64,000 nt of DNA from Marispirochaeta aestuarii. GTDB taxonomy: Bacteria > Spirochaetota > Spirochaetia > JC444 > Marispirochaetaceae. Every line of letters begins with the position of its first letter. Positions within the stretch are counted from its first letter, which is position 1. The position numbers were made by a program, and so were the translations under genes. The DNA lies in contig NZ_MWQY01000011.1 in NCBI RefSeq assembly GCF_002087085.1, positions 62,001 to 126,000 on the forward strand, written 5' to 3'. The notes under the pieces are model-generated. The model was not told the origin of the DNA, did no database searches, and saw only the letters and a list, made by a program, of their open reading frames with translations. Positions 42,348 through 49,701 of this stretch are shown here, piece by piece.

Positions 42348-42732
42348 CAAAGCCCCGATCGGGATAGTCCTCCCGTGTACGGAAGATTTCCACGGCCACG
42401 CTTTTTGCGAAACGCAGGGCCCCGGGCTTGTCGACGGTAACACCCACCCGCTGGACCTCCGGTACATCGAGGCAAAGAGCGGCTATCTCGTGGGCCAGGG
42501 CCTCGATAAGGAAAAAGGAGCTTGCCTCGGTGAAGCGTATTACACGGTCCTTGATCTCCTTGTAGTTGATGGTATCACCGATATCGTCGCTTTCTCCGGG
42601 AAGCCTCAGGTCGCCCTCCAGGCAGAGCGAGATTATTACATCCTGCTTTTTTTCCCGCTCATCGGGATTTATTCCGACGATACAGCGGACGAGGATATCC
42701 CGTATGTGGATTCGGTCCGGTTTATACTCCAT
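42340..42732 (-). CDS. folB: Dihydroneopterin aldolase/epimerase
   Basis: Protein of 130 residues of the FolB/FolX tunnelling fold. IHIRDILVRCIVGINPDERE is the family start (with the conserved GxxxxER segment), followed by INYKEIKDRVIRFTEAS, LIEALAHEIA and VTVDKPGALRFAKSVAVEI. FolB (aldolase) and FolX (epimerase) are hard to tell apart here; position beside folK favours FolB. AAGGAAG precedes ATG 42732, which lies inside the end of the reductase gene. Confidence 0.9.
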   Translation of the reverse strand: MEYKPDRIHIRDILVRCIVGINPDEREKKQDVIISLCLEGDLRLPGESDDIGDTINYKEIKDRVIRFTEASSFFLIEALAHEIAALCLDVPEVQRVGVTVDKPGALRFAKSVAVEIFRTREDYPDRGFDG

Positions 42733-43507
42733 ACATGCTTCCTTTAATGCGGCGGCCGCCATCCACGAAGATGACCTGACCGGTGATAAAGCTGTTAGCC
42801 ACAAGAAACAGCAGGGCGCTGCTGATGTCCTCGAGCCTTCCCACGCGGCGCATGGGGTTGGTGTGACGCAGTTTTTCCAGGTATTCCTCGTTTTCCCCGG
42901 GAGGGGGAAGAATCAGCCCCGGTGCAATGGCGTTTACCTTGATTCCCGGAGCGCAGGCGACGCTGAGCATGCGGGTAAGGGTAAAAAGGTTACGTTTGCT
43001 CAAGGCGTAGGCCGCGTGCTTGCTGTCGTTGTCGGTAATCCTGGTATCAAGGAAATTGACGATGTTTCCCAGCTTTGCGGCCTCCGGCGGGTCCTCAGGG
43101 ACGGAAAAGCGCTCCTGGGCTGCAAAGAGCCGGGAGAGGAGCAGGGGCGCCCAGGTGTTTACCCTGAGGTTCTGTTCGAGTTCCGCCCAGGTAAAGCTGT
43201 CCACGGTGCTGTCGGGGAAAATCGATGCGGAATTGACCAGGATATCGAGACCCCCGGTCATATCCAGGGCCTTTTCGAAGAGCCCCCTGGTCTCCTTTTC
43301 CGATTCCAGATCGGCCCTGAGCGGCCAGGCCCTTACCCCACGGCTGCGTATGCTGTCCGCGGTTTTTTCCGCATCTTCTGAAGAGTGGTGATAATGGAGA
43401 ACAATATCGGCTCCGGCTCCCGCCAGGGCCAGGGCACAGGCGGCGCCGATGCGTTTGGCGCCGCCTGTTATCAGAGCAGTCTTGCCCGCCAGATCGGACT
43501 GCATCAT
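42722..43507 (-). CDS. Pteridine reductase-like SDR (FolM type)
   Basis: Short-chain dehydrogenase of 261 residues. The cofactor motif is TGGAKRIG, that is TGxxxRxG with Arg instead of the usual Gly, the mark of pteridine reductases (PTR1, FolM). The catalytic residues are in NFLDTRITDN and YALSK, again as in PTR1/FolM (Asp replaces the SDR Ser). NADPH-dependent reduction of dihydropterin or dihydromonapterin is likely. The gene starts within 2 nt of the phnE stop and overlaps folB, so it joins transporter and pterin genes in one transcript. Confidence 0.87.
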   Translation of the reverse strand: MMQSDLAGKTALITGGAKRIGAACALALAGAGADIVLHYHHSSEDAEKTADSIRSRGVRAWPLRADLESEKETRGLFEKALDMTGGLDILVNSASIFPDSTVDSFTWAELEQNLRVNTWAPLLLSRLFAAQERFSVPEDPPEAAKLGNIVNFLDTRITDNDSKHAAYALSKRNLFTLTRMLSVACAPGIKVNAIAPGLILPPPGENEEYLEKLRHTNPMRRVGRLEDISSALLFLVANSFITGQVIFVDGGRRIKGSMYGV

Positions 43508-43508
43508 A

Positions 43509-45023
43509 TCAGACAAAACGGTTTCGTATCTCCGCGCTCACATAATCGAGAATGGAGACCGTCAGGGCGATGAACCATACGGCTATTCCCGCGGAACGGT
43601 ACTCCAGGAGCCGGATGTACTGGACCAGGAGGAAGCCGATTCCGCCGCCTCCCACCATACCGATGACCGTGGACATGCGCACGTTTATGTCCCAGCGGTA
43701 GATGGTAAAGGAGACGAAGGGGGGGATCATCTGGGGAACCACGGCAAACATGATGGTCTGCAGTTTTGTGGCTCCCGTGGCCTGGATGGCCTCGATGGGA
43801 CCGGGATTTATACTCTCGATGGATTCGGAATAGAGCTTCCCTAAGGCCGCTACGGAGTGGATAGTCAGGGCCACGATACCGGCAAAGGGACCGAGCCCCA
43901 CCCAAACCACGGCAATGAGGGCCCAGATAAGGGGTTCGATGGCTCGTACGATGTTCAGAATGGTTCTGGTAATATAGTAGATGGTCATGGTTACCCAGCT
44001 TCCGGACATCAGGTTGCGGGCTGCGAGAAAGCTTACCGGTACCGACAGGATAATACCGAATATCGTGGCCATCATGCCCATGAAGATGGTTTCGATTATC
44101 AGCTCTATGGTCAGAAGCAGGGGTTCGCTGGGGAGCAGGGGCCCGACCTCGCTGACCTGGCGGGCAATCACCTCGTGATATTGAGGTCCCCTGGCGCTTG
44201 GAGGCACAAGCCGGTAGGGCATAACCATCTTCAGCTCAAAGGATCCGGTATCATCGGTGGTAACTGAAAGATAACGTCCCTCATGACGGGGCTGAAACTC
44301 ATTGCCGATGGCGTCGCTCCACCATATTTCGGTGTGGGTATTCGGCTCGAAATTCTCTCCCCTGATAGTGAGCTCCGTTCCGGGTACCACTTTGTTGTTC
44401 TCGTCCAGTTTTGAGAGGTTCCCCGATCGCGGTTCAACCAGTATGTAGGGCTCTCCGGGGCGCTTTTCGGGTACCGGCGGAATCTCCCCTTCGGAGTCCA
44501 CCAGAAGCTCTGCGCCGGCTTCCAGACTCTCGGTGTCCCGGGTGACCGCCGCATCCCAGGGCCACAGGATTTTTGAGAGAGGGGTCCAGGCTTCGTTGGC
44601 GTCCCTGGTAAGTCGTACGAGATCGATCTGACTGATCTGCCATCCTACAGCAAAGAACACCAGAAGAATCAGGGCGAAAATGGCGTTGCCGTACTGCTTT
44701 TTTTTATCCGTCTGTCGGGCCGCATCGATGACGATCCATATCCAGATTCCGATTAAAGCCAGCAGGCTGAAGCCTACAAAAAGGGGATTCCGGGAAAGCG
44801 CCTTTGCAAGGGTTCCCCAGAAGCCCTCTTCAAGGCGCCCGATAATGCGAATTCGCCAGACCATGAGTCCTGCCAGGCTGATCATCGAACCGGCAAGAAG
44901 GAGTCCCCGCTGGATCCTGCGGGCCAGGATCTGTCCAAGCCCCGGCAGGAACAGGGAGAGCAGGGCTGCGACGGGGGCGCTGACCAGGGAATTTTTCGCC
45001 TCTTTATAGACCCGTTGATTCAT
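43509..45023 (-). CDS. PhnE-like ABC permease with extra N-terminal extracytoplasmic domain
   Basis: Protein of 504 residues, nearly twice the normal PhnE length. The C-terminal half (about 290-504) is a PhnE-type permease (FLAARNLMSGSWV, then AIEPLIWALIAVVWVGLGPFAG). The N-terminal half has TM segments (LLSLFLPGLGQILARRIQRG, TM2-like; LLALIGIWIWIVIDAAR; AIFALILLVFFAVGW) and a soluble, IPT/TIG-like stretch (GTELTIRGENFEPNTHTEI, then SVTTDDTGSFELKMVMPY). The extra domain is inferred to sit outside the membrane and may contact the binding protein. ATGA overlap with phnC. Confidence 0.87.
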   Translation of the reverse strand: MNQRVYKEAKNSLVSAPVAALLSLFLPGLGQILARRIQRGLLLAGSMISLAGLMVWRIRIIGRLEEGFWGTLAKALSRNPLFVGFSLLALIGIWIWIVIDAARQTDKKKQYGNAIFALILLVFFAVGWQISQIDLVRLTRDANEAWTPLSKILWPWDAAVTRDTESLEAGAELLVDSEGEIPPVPEKRPGEPYILVEPRSGNLSKLDENNKVVPGTELTIRGENFEPNTHTEIWWSDAIGNEFQPRHEGRYLSVTTDDTGSFELKMVMPYRLVPPSARGPQYHEVIARQVSEVGPLLPSEPLLLTIELIIETIFMGMMATIFGIILSVPVSFLAARNLMSGSWVTMTIYYITRTILNIVRAIEPLIWALIAVVWVGLGPFAGIVALTIHSVAALGKLYSESIESINPGPIEAIQATGATKLQTIMFAVVPQMIPPFVSFTIYRWDINVRMSTVIGMVGGGGIGFLLVQYIRLLEYRSAGIAVWFIALTVSILDYVSAEIRNRFV

Positions 45024-45829
45024 GGTGCCACCTCCCCGCTGATGTTGTCCTGATGGCTCAGGGTGCCCGCACTTACCCGTTCGGCCTCTTCTCCATAGAT
45101 CTCCTTGAACTGCTGGTCGGTCATGCTGCGGATATCGTCGCGGGTACCGCGGTAGACGATCTCGCCGTCCTTCAGGCCGATAACCTTGGTGGCATAGCGC
45201 TGCACAAGGTCGAGGTAGTGGAGGCTGCAGAGTACAGATATGCTGCTTTCCCGGTTCAGTTTTTCCAGATATCCGAGGATCGTATGAGCCAGAACGGGAT
45301 CCAGGCTGGCCACCGGTTCGTCCGCCAGGATCATGCCGGGGTCCTGCATCAGGGCCCGGGCAATTCCAACCCGCTGACGCTGTCCGCCGGAGAGTTCATC
45401 CGCCCGCTTGTGGGCCTGATCTTCAATTCCTACCTTCCGCAGGGCCTGTATGGCCTCTTTGCGTGTACTGCCGGGAAACTTGTGCAGAACACTGCGCCAG
45501 GGATTCAGGTAACCGAGTCTTCCGGAGAGTACGTTGGTCAGTACACTGGAGCGGTCCACCAGGTTGAAGTGCTGGAAGATCATTCCTATTTTTCGCCTGA
45601 TAAAACGGAGTTCCCTGCTGTCCGCGGCGGTAACGTCCCGGCCGTCAAGGATGATAGTTCCTTCCGTAGGATCGATCAGTCGGTTTATACACCTGAGGAG
45701 GGTCGATTTTCCCGATCCGCTCAGACCGATAATGACCAGGAACTCACCGTCCTCCACGGTGAAACTGACATTATTCAGGGCCCGTGTTCCGTCGGGGTAG
45801 ACCTTGGTGAGATTTTTGACTTCGAGCAT
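45020..45829 (-). CDS. PhnC-like ABC transporter ATP-binding protein
   Basis: ATPase of 269 residues. Walker A GLSGSGKSTLLRCINRL, the PhnC-type FQHFNLVDRSSVLTNVLSGR and signature [19 protein letters not shown], Walker B MILADEPVASLDPV, H-loop LCSLHYLDLV. In PhnC this subunit serves phosphonate or phosphite import; here the substrate is open because of the pterin genes that follow. Preceded by GAGGA next to an attenuator-like hairpin. Confidence 0.92.
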   Translation of the reverse strand: MLEVKNLTKVYPDGTRALNNVSFTVEDGEFLVIIGLSGSGKSTLLRCINRLIDPTEGTIILDGRDVTAADSRELRFIRRKIGMIFQHFNLVDRSSVLTNVLSGRLGYLNPWRSVLHKFPGSTRKEAIQALRKVGIEDQAHKRADELSGGQRQRVGIARALMQDPGMILADEPVASLDPVLAHTILGYLEKLNRESSISVLCSLHYLDLVQRYATKVIGLKDGEIVYRGTRDDIRSMTDQQFKEIYGEEAERVSAGTLSHQDNISGEVAP

Positions 45830-45838
45830 GATTTCCTC

Positions 45839-45873
45839 AAAAAAGTTAGAGGGGGGACCGGATATCCCCCCTC
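45839..45873 (-). terminator. Attenuator-like hairpin between phnD and phnC
   Basis: Minus strand: 8-bp stem GAGGGGGG / CCCCCCTC (45849-45873) with a 9-nt loop, then TAAC and six T (45839-45844) directly before the GAGGA of phnC. It would partly terminate after phnD, giving more binding protein than ATPase, permease and Fol enzymes. Confidence 0.85.
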
Positions 45874-45905
45874 CGGGATTTGTCTCGTTACCCTGAAAGG
45901 GCAGA

Positions 45906-46805
45906 CTATTCCATGAGCTCCTGTGCTTTCAGTCCCGCGGCCTGGAGTACCTGCCGGAAGGGATCGTAGAACTCGTCCCCGTGGGCTGCAAGATCGTCCC
46001 ACTGGTAGGCGGTATTCAGGGCCTCTTTGCCCCTTTCGGTTTTAACGATCTTAAGAAGGGCATCCACGATCTTATCGCGCATCTCCGCTGGAACGGCGGG
46101 ATGGAACTGGACTCCGTCGTTGGGGATATCTGTGGTTACGCCGATTACGACGACCTTGTCCATAACATCGGGATAGGTCTTTTCCAGTCGGGTTCGGGCG
46201 TCCACGTAGGTTGCTCCCACGTCGGCTTCACGGTTGTAGACAGCGGATACCACGGTGTCGTGGCTGCCTGCATCCACAACGCTTTTCAGGTCCCGTTCAG
46301 GATCGATACCGACGGCGCGCATCTCGATCATCGGAATAATCCAGCCGCTGGTGGAAAGGGGATCCACCCGGGCAAAGGTTTTTCCTGCGAAATCCTTGAT
46401 GCTGCGGATACCGCTGTCCCGCTGGGTTATGAACTGACCGTTATAGGTGGGCGAACCGTAGCGCACTGAAACCAGGGCGGCATCGGCAACTCCACGGTCG
46501 GCAGCCATTATGTAGGCAAAGGTTGCCAGGGAGGCCATGTGTGCCTTGGGAGGTTTGCTGCTCATGGCTTCGATTACTCCCACGTACTCGGTTGCGACGT
46601 TGGTGCTGAAGTAGTAACCCGTTTCCGCGTGCAGGAGATCGGCAACCTCCTGGGCTCCCGCAGAGACCCTCTCCATTTCTCCGGAGGGTACGAAGGACCA
46701 GACGATGGGGTTCTCCTCGGAACCGAGGGCTGCCTCTTTGGCTCCGCCGGCAAAAAGGGCACATGAGGCTGCGAGGATCAGGAACACAAGTAATCCTTTT
46801 TTCAT
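45906..46805 (-). CDS. PhnD-like substrate-binding protein
   Basis: Periplasmic binding protein of 299 residues, phosphonate-binding PhnD family. The signal peptide is LLVFLILAASCALFAGG, possibly lipid-attached at Cys15. Body motifs are IVWSFVPSGEMERV, MASLATFAYIMAADRG, FAGKTFARVDPLSTSGWIIP and GATYVDARTRLEKTYP. The ligand may be a phosphonate, a phosphorylated compound or another anion. GGAG precedes the ATG. It is divergent from the Rrf2 gene across a 188-nt regulatory region. Confidence 0.88.
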   Translation of the reverse strand: MKKGLLVFLILAASCALFAGGAKEAALGSEENPIVWSFVPSGEMERVSAGAQEVADLLHAETGYYFSTNVATEYVGVIEAMSSKPPKAHMASLATFAYIMAADRGVADAALVSVRYGSPTYNGQFITQRDSGIRSIKDFAGKTFARVDPLSTSGWIIPMIEMRAVGIDPERDLKSVVDAGSHDTVVSAVYNREADVGATYVDARTRLEKTYPDVMDKVVVIGVTTDIPNDGVQFHPAVPAEMRDKIVDALLKIVKTERGKEALNTAYQWDDLAAHGDEFYDPFRQVLQAAGLKAQELME

Positions 46806-46832
46806 CTTACATCTCCTTGTGACTTGGCGTTC

Positions 46833-46852
46833 TATAGTAACAGCATACCATA
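46833..46852. promoter_or_regulatory. Inverted repeat in the phnD promoter region
   Basis: TATAGTA (46833-46839) and TACCATA (46846-46852) form an imperfect inverted repeat with a 6-nt spacer. The half-site TATAGTA occurs again at the rrf2 promoter 118 nt away, suggesting one regulator for both. Confidence 0.4.
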
Positions 46853-46929
46853 GGATAGAAAAAAGCTACTAACAGTTTGTACGGTTTTTGTTAAAAATTG
46901 CAGCTTTCCTGTAAACATGACAAAAATAG

Positions 46930-46967
46930 TTGACTATTGAGATGAGGGGGTATAGTATATTCCTATA
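46930..46967 (+). promoter_or_regulatory. Promoter and putative operator of the rrf2-cysK-metY operon
   Basis: -35 TTGACT (46930-46935), 17-nt spacer, -10 TAGTAT (46953-46958). The inverted repeat TATAG-N7-CTATA (46951-46967) covers the -10 and the start site, a position suited to autorepression. Confidence 0.6.
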
Positions 46968-46993
46968 ATGAAGATTGTTTTGGTAGGGAATGT

Positions 46994-47425
46994 ATGAAAC
47001 TGTCCACACGGAGCCGTTACGGACTGCGTCTGATGATCGCCCTGGCCATGAGTTACGGCGGCGGGCCCCGGCTTTTAAAGGAGATAGCCGATACCGAGGA
47101 GCTGTCGGAGAAGTATCTGGGTCAGCTTGTGATTCCCTTGAAAAGTGCAGGGTTTATCTCTGCTGTGAGGGGAGCGAAGGGGGGCTATGAATTGACCCGG
47201 GACCCGGAAGAGATATCCCCCCTGGAAATCGTAAATGTGCTCGAGGGTGACCTTTTTACCCGGGAAGAACATACCCCTGCCAGTCCCGGGACGCTGCGGG
47301 CAGCTTCGGAGTTGTGGGAAGCCCTGCGGCGGTCCATGACGGAGGTACTCTCCTCCATGACCCTGGGAGATCTGGCCAGAAACGCCGGCAAAAAGAACAA
47401 CGATTCCCTGATGTATTCTATCTGA
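46994..47425 (+). CDS. Rrf2-family regulator, CymR-like
   Basis: Protein of 143 residues: [18 protein letters not shown] is the Rrf2 start, then [20 protein letters not shown] and [19 protein letters not shown] (wing). It has no cysteine, so it cannot hold an Fe-S cluster as IscR or NsrR do. The next gene is cysK, and in Bacillus CymR works with CysK to sense cysteine supply, so a CymR-like role is a good inference. TAGGGA lies before the ATG. Confidence 0.92.
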   Translation: MKLSTRSRYGLRLMIALAMSYGGGPRLLKEIADTEELSEKYLGQLVIPLKSAGFISAVRGAKGGYELTRDPEEISPLEIVNVLEGDLFTREEHTPASPGTLRAASELWEALRRSMTEVLSSMTLGDLARNAGKKNNDSLMYSI

Positions 47426-47441
47426 GACAAGGAGACAGACG

Positions 47442-48365
47442 ATGGCAATAGCGCGGAATATCACCGAACTGGTGGGCAACACCCCTATGGTAGTCCTGGC
47501 AGGTTTTGCCCCGGAAGGCGGGGAGATCCTGGCAAAGCTGGAATCCTTTAATCCCTGCGGAAGCGTAAAGGACCGCATTGCCCTGGCAATGATCGAGGAT
47601 GCAGAAAAAAAGGGAATGGTGGGCCTGGGAAGTCTGATTGTAGAGGCTACTTCAGGCAACACCGGCATAGGCCTGGCTTTTGTCTGCGCCCAGCGGGGGT
47701 ACCAGCTTGTATTGACCATGCCGGCCAGCATGTCCGTGGAACGGCGCAACCTGCTGAAACTCCTGGGAGCCCGGCTTGAACTGACCCAGCCTGAGAAGGG
47801 TATGAAGGGTGCCATTGCCCGGGCGGAGGAGATTCTCAAGGAGAATAAAAATGCCTTTATGCCGTGGCAGTTCGATAATCCCGCCAATCCCGAGGTCCAT
47901 CGCCGGACTACCGCCGAGGAGATCTGGAGGGACACCGAAGGCCGGGTCGATATACTGGTCGCCGGGGTCGGCACCGGCGGAACCCTCACCGGAACCGGCA
48001 GTCGTCTCAAGGAGCTGAACCCGAAGCTCCAGGTGGTGGCAGTGGAACCCCAGGCCTCCCCGGTTCTCTCCGGAGGAGAGCCGGGGCCCCACAGAATCCA
48101 GGGGATCGGGGCCGGGTTTATTCCCGGGGTGCTCGATACAGAGGTCATTGACCAGATTGTACAGGTGGGCAATACCGAAGCCATGGAGGCCGCCCTGGAA
48201 CTGGGACGCAGGGAAGGAATCCTGGCAGGTATCTCCAGTGGAGCAGCAGCCCACGCCGCCCGTATTGTGGCCTCCAGAAAGGAGAACCTGAATAAACGAA
48301 TCGTAGTCATTCTTCCCGATACCGGGGAGAGATATCTTTCTGTATGGTCTTCCCTCGAGAGCTGA
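47442..48365 (+). CDS. cysK: Cysteine synthase (O-acetylserine sulfhydrylase)
   Basis: PLP beta-replacement enzyme of 307 residues. The Schiff-base Lys is in [14 protein letters not shown], the substrate loop is [13 protein letters not shown], the phosphate cradle [12 protein letters not shown], and the C-terminal motif PDTGERYLS. It starts 16 nt after the Rrf2 stop with AAGGAG upstream. Besides making cysteine it may bind the adjacent regulator, as CysK does CymR. Confidence 0.95.
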   Translation: MAIARNITELVGNTPMVVLAGFAPEGGEILAKLESFNPCGSVKDRIALAMIEDAEKKGMVGLGSLIVEATSGNTGIGLAFVCAQRGYQLVLTMPASMSVERRNLLKLLGARLELTQPEKGMKGAIARAEEILKENKNAFMPWQFDNPANPEVHRRTTAEEIWRDTEGRVDILVAGVGTGGTLTGTGSRLKELNPKLQVVAVEPQASPVLSGGEPGPHRIQGIGAGFIPGVLDTEVIDQIVQVGNTEAMEAALELGRREGILAGISSGAAAHAARIVASRKENLNKRIVVILPDTGERYLSVWSSLES

Positions 48366-48408
48366 CAGGCTGAGAGTTGACCGGAAAAATCAAGTTTCGG
48401 AGGAATCC

Positions 48409-49701
48409 ATGTCGTCAAAATTCCATTTTGAAACCCTGGCGCTGCATGCCGGACAGGTACCCGACAGCGATCAGCACTCCCGGGGTGTCCCGGTTTACAG
48501 GACCAGCGCCTACACCTTTACCAATACCGAACATGCGGCAAACCTGTTCGCCCTGAAGGAGCTGGGTAATATTTATACCCGCATTATGAACCCGACCCAG
48601 GCGGTCCTCGAGGAGCGTATGGCGGCACTGGAAGGCGGTGCGGCCGCCCTGGCCCTGGCATCGGGAACCTCGGCGGTTTTCTATTCGATTATAAACGTTG
48701 CCTCCGCCGGGGAAGAGATCGTCTCGTCCAGCAACCTCTACGGCGGCACCTTTACCATGTTCCACGATATTCTTCCCCAGTTCGGTATTACCGTACGCTT
48801 TGTTGACCCGGAAGATCTGGATGGGCTGGAAAAGGCAATCAACGAAAAGACCCGGGCAGTTTACTTCGAGACCATCGGAAACCCGGGACTGGTGGTGGCG
48901 GATATCGAAAAGATCGCCGCCCTGGCCCACGAAAACTCCCTGCCCCTGATTGTGGATTCCACTTTTACAACACCGTATCTGCTTCGGCCCATCGAATACG
49001 GGGCGGATATCGTGGTTCACTCCCTGACAAAGTGGCTGGGAGGCCATGGTGCGGGAATCGGCGGTGTGGTAATAGACTCCGGCCGCTTCGACTGGACGAA
49101 CCCCAAATTCAGGCTTTTCAACGAGCCGGACCCCTCCTATCATGGTATTCGCTACGCCCACGATCTGGGAGATCTTAACCCGGTGGCCTTTATCATGCGC
49201 ATGAGACTGGTTCCCTTACGAAACCTGGGGGCGGCCCTCTCTCCGGATAACGCCTGGATCTTTCTGCAGGGGCTTGAGACCCTGCCCCTGCGAATGGAAC
49301 GTCACAGCGAGAACGCCTTCAAGGTAGCCGAGTTTCTGGAAAATCATCCCCGGGTGGAGTGGGTCAGTTATCCCGGTCTGCCGTCGAATCCGGCCTACGA
49401 ACGGAACGCCGGTTACCTGAAACGGGGTTTCGGCGGGATGGTGGTCTTTGGCATTAAGGGCGGTGCCGAGGCCGGATCGGCCTTTGTTGAAGGCCTGAAG
49501 CTCTTCTCTCATGTGGCCAATGTGGGGGACGCCAAGAGCCTGGTTATTCACCCTGCAAGCACTACCCACTCCCAGCTCTCTCCGGAGGACCAGATTACCG
49601 CAGGGGTACGGCCGGAACTGATCCGGCTCTCCGTTGGACTGGAACACATCGATGATATTATAGCAGACCTGAAACTTGCTCTGGAGCACGGGGCAGACTG
49701 A
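48409..49701 (+). CDS. metY: O-acetylhomoserine sulfhydrylase
   Basis: Cys/Met metabolism PLP enzyme of 430 residues. Motifs: FETLALHAGQVPD, YTRIMNPTQAVLEERMAAL, ALASGTSAVFYSI, VDSTFTTPYLLRPIEYGADI, and the PLP Lys in VHSLTKWLGGHG. Length and the long insertion mark the MetY type rather than MetB or MetC; it makes homocysteine from O-acetylhomoserine and sulfide. GGAGG precedes the ATG. Its 3' end overlaps the convergent kinase gene by 44 nt, and its terminator lies inside that gene. Confidence 0.95.
   Translation: MSSKFHFETLALHAGQVPDSDQHSRGVPVYRTSAYTFTNTEHAANLFALKELGNIYTRIMNPTQAVLEERMAALEGGAAALALASGTSAVFYSIINVASAGEEIVSSSNLYGGTFTMFHDILPQFGITVRFVDPEDLDGLEKAINEKTRAVYFETIGNPGLVVADIEKIAALAHENSLPLIVDSTFTTPYLLRPIEYGADIVVHSLTKWLGGHGAGIGGVVIDSGRFDWTNPKFRLFNEPDPSYHGIRYAHDLGDLNPVAFIMRMRLVPLRNLGAALSPDNAWIFLQGLETLPLRMERHSENAFKVAEFLENHPRVEWVSYPGLPSNPAYERNAGYLKRGFGGMVVFGIKGGAEAGSAFVEGLKLFSHVANVGDAKSLVIHPASTTHSQLSPEDQITAGVRPELIRLSVGLEHIDDIIADLKLALEHGAD

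Noticed and set aside
42722-43507. 3-oxoacyl-ACP reductase (FabG) as the name for the SDR gene
   Set aside because: The TGxxxRxG cofactor motif and the Asp in place of the SDR serine point to pteridine reductases, and all downstream genes are pterin genes.
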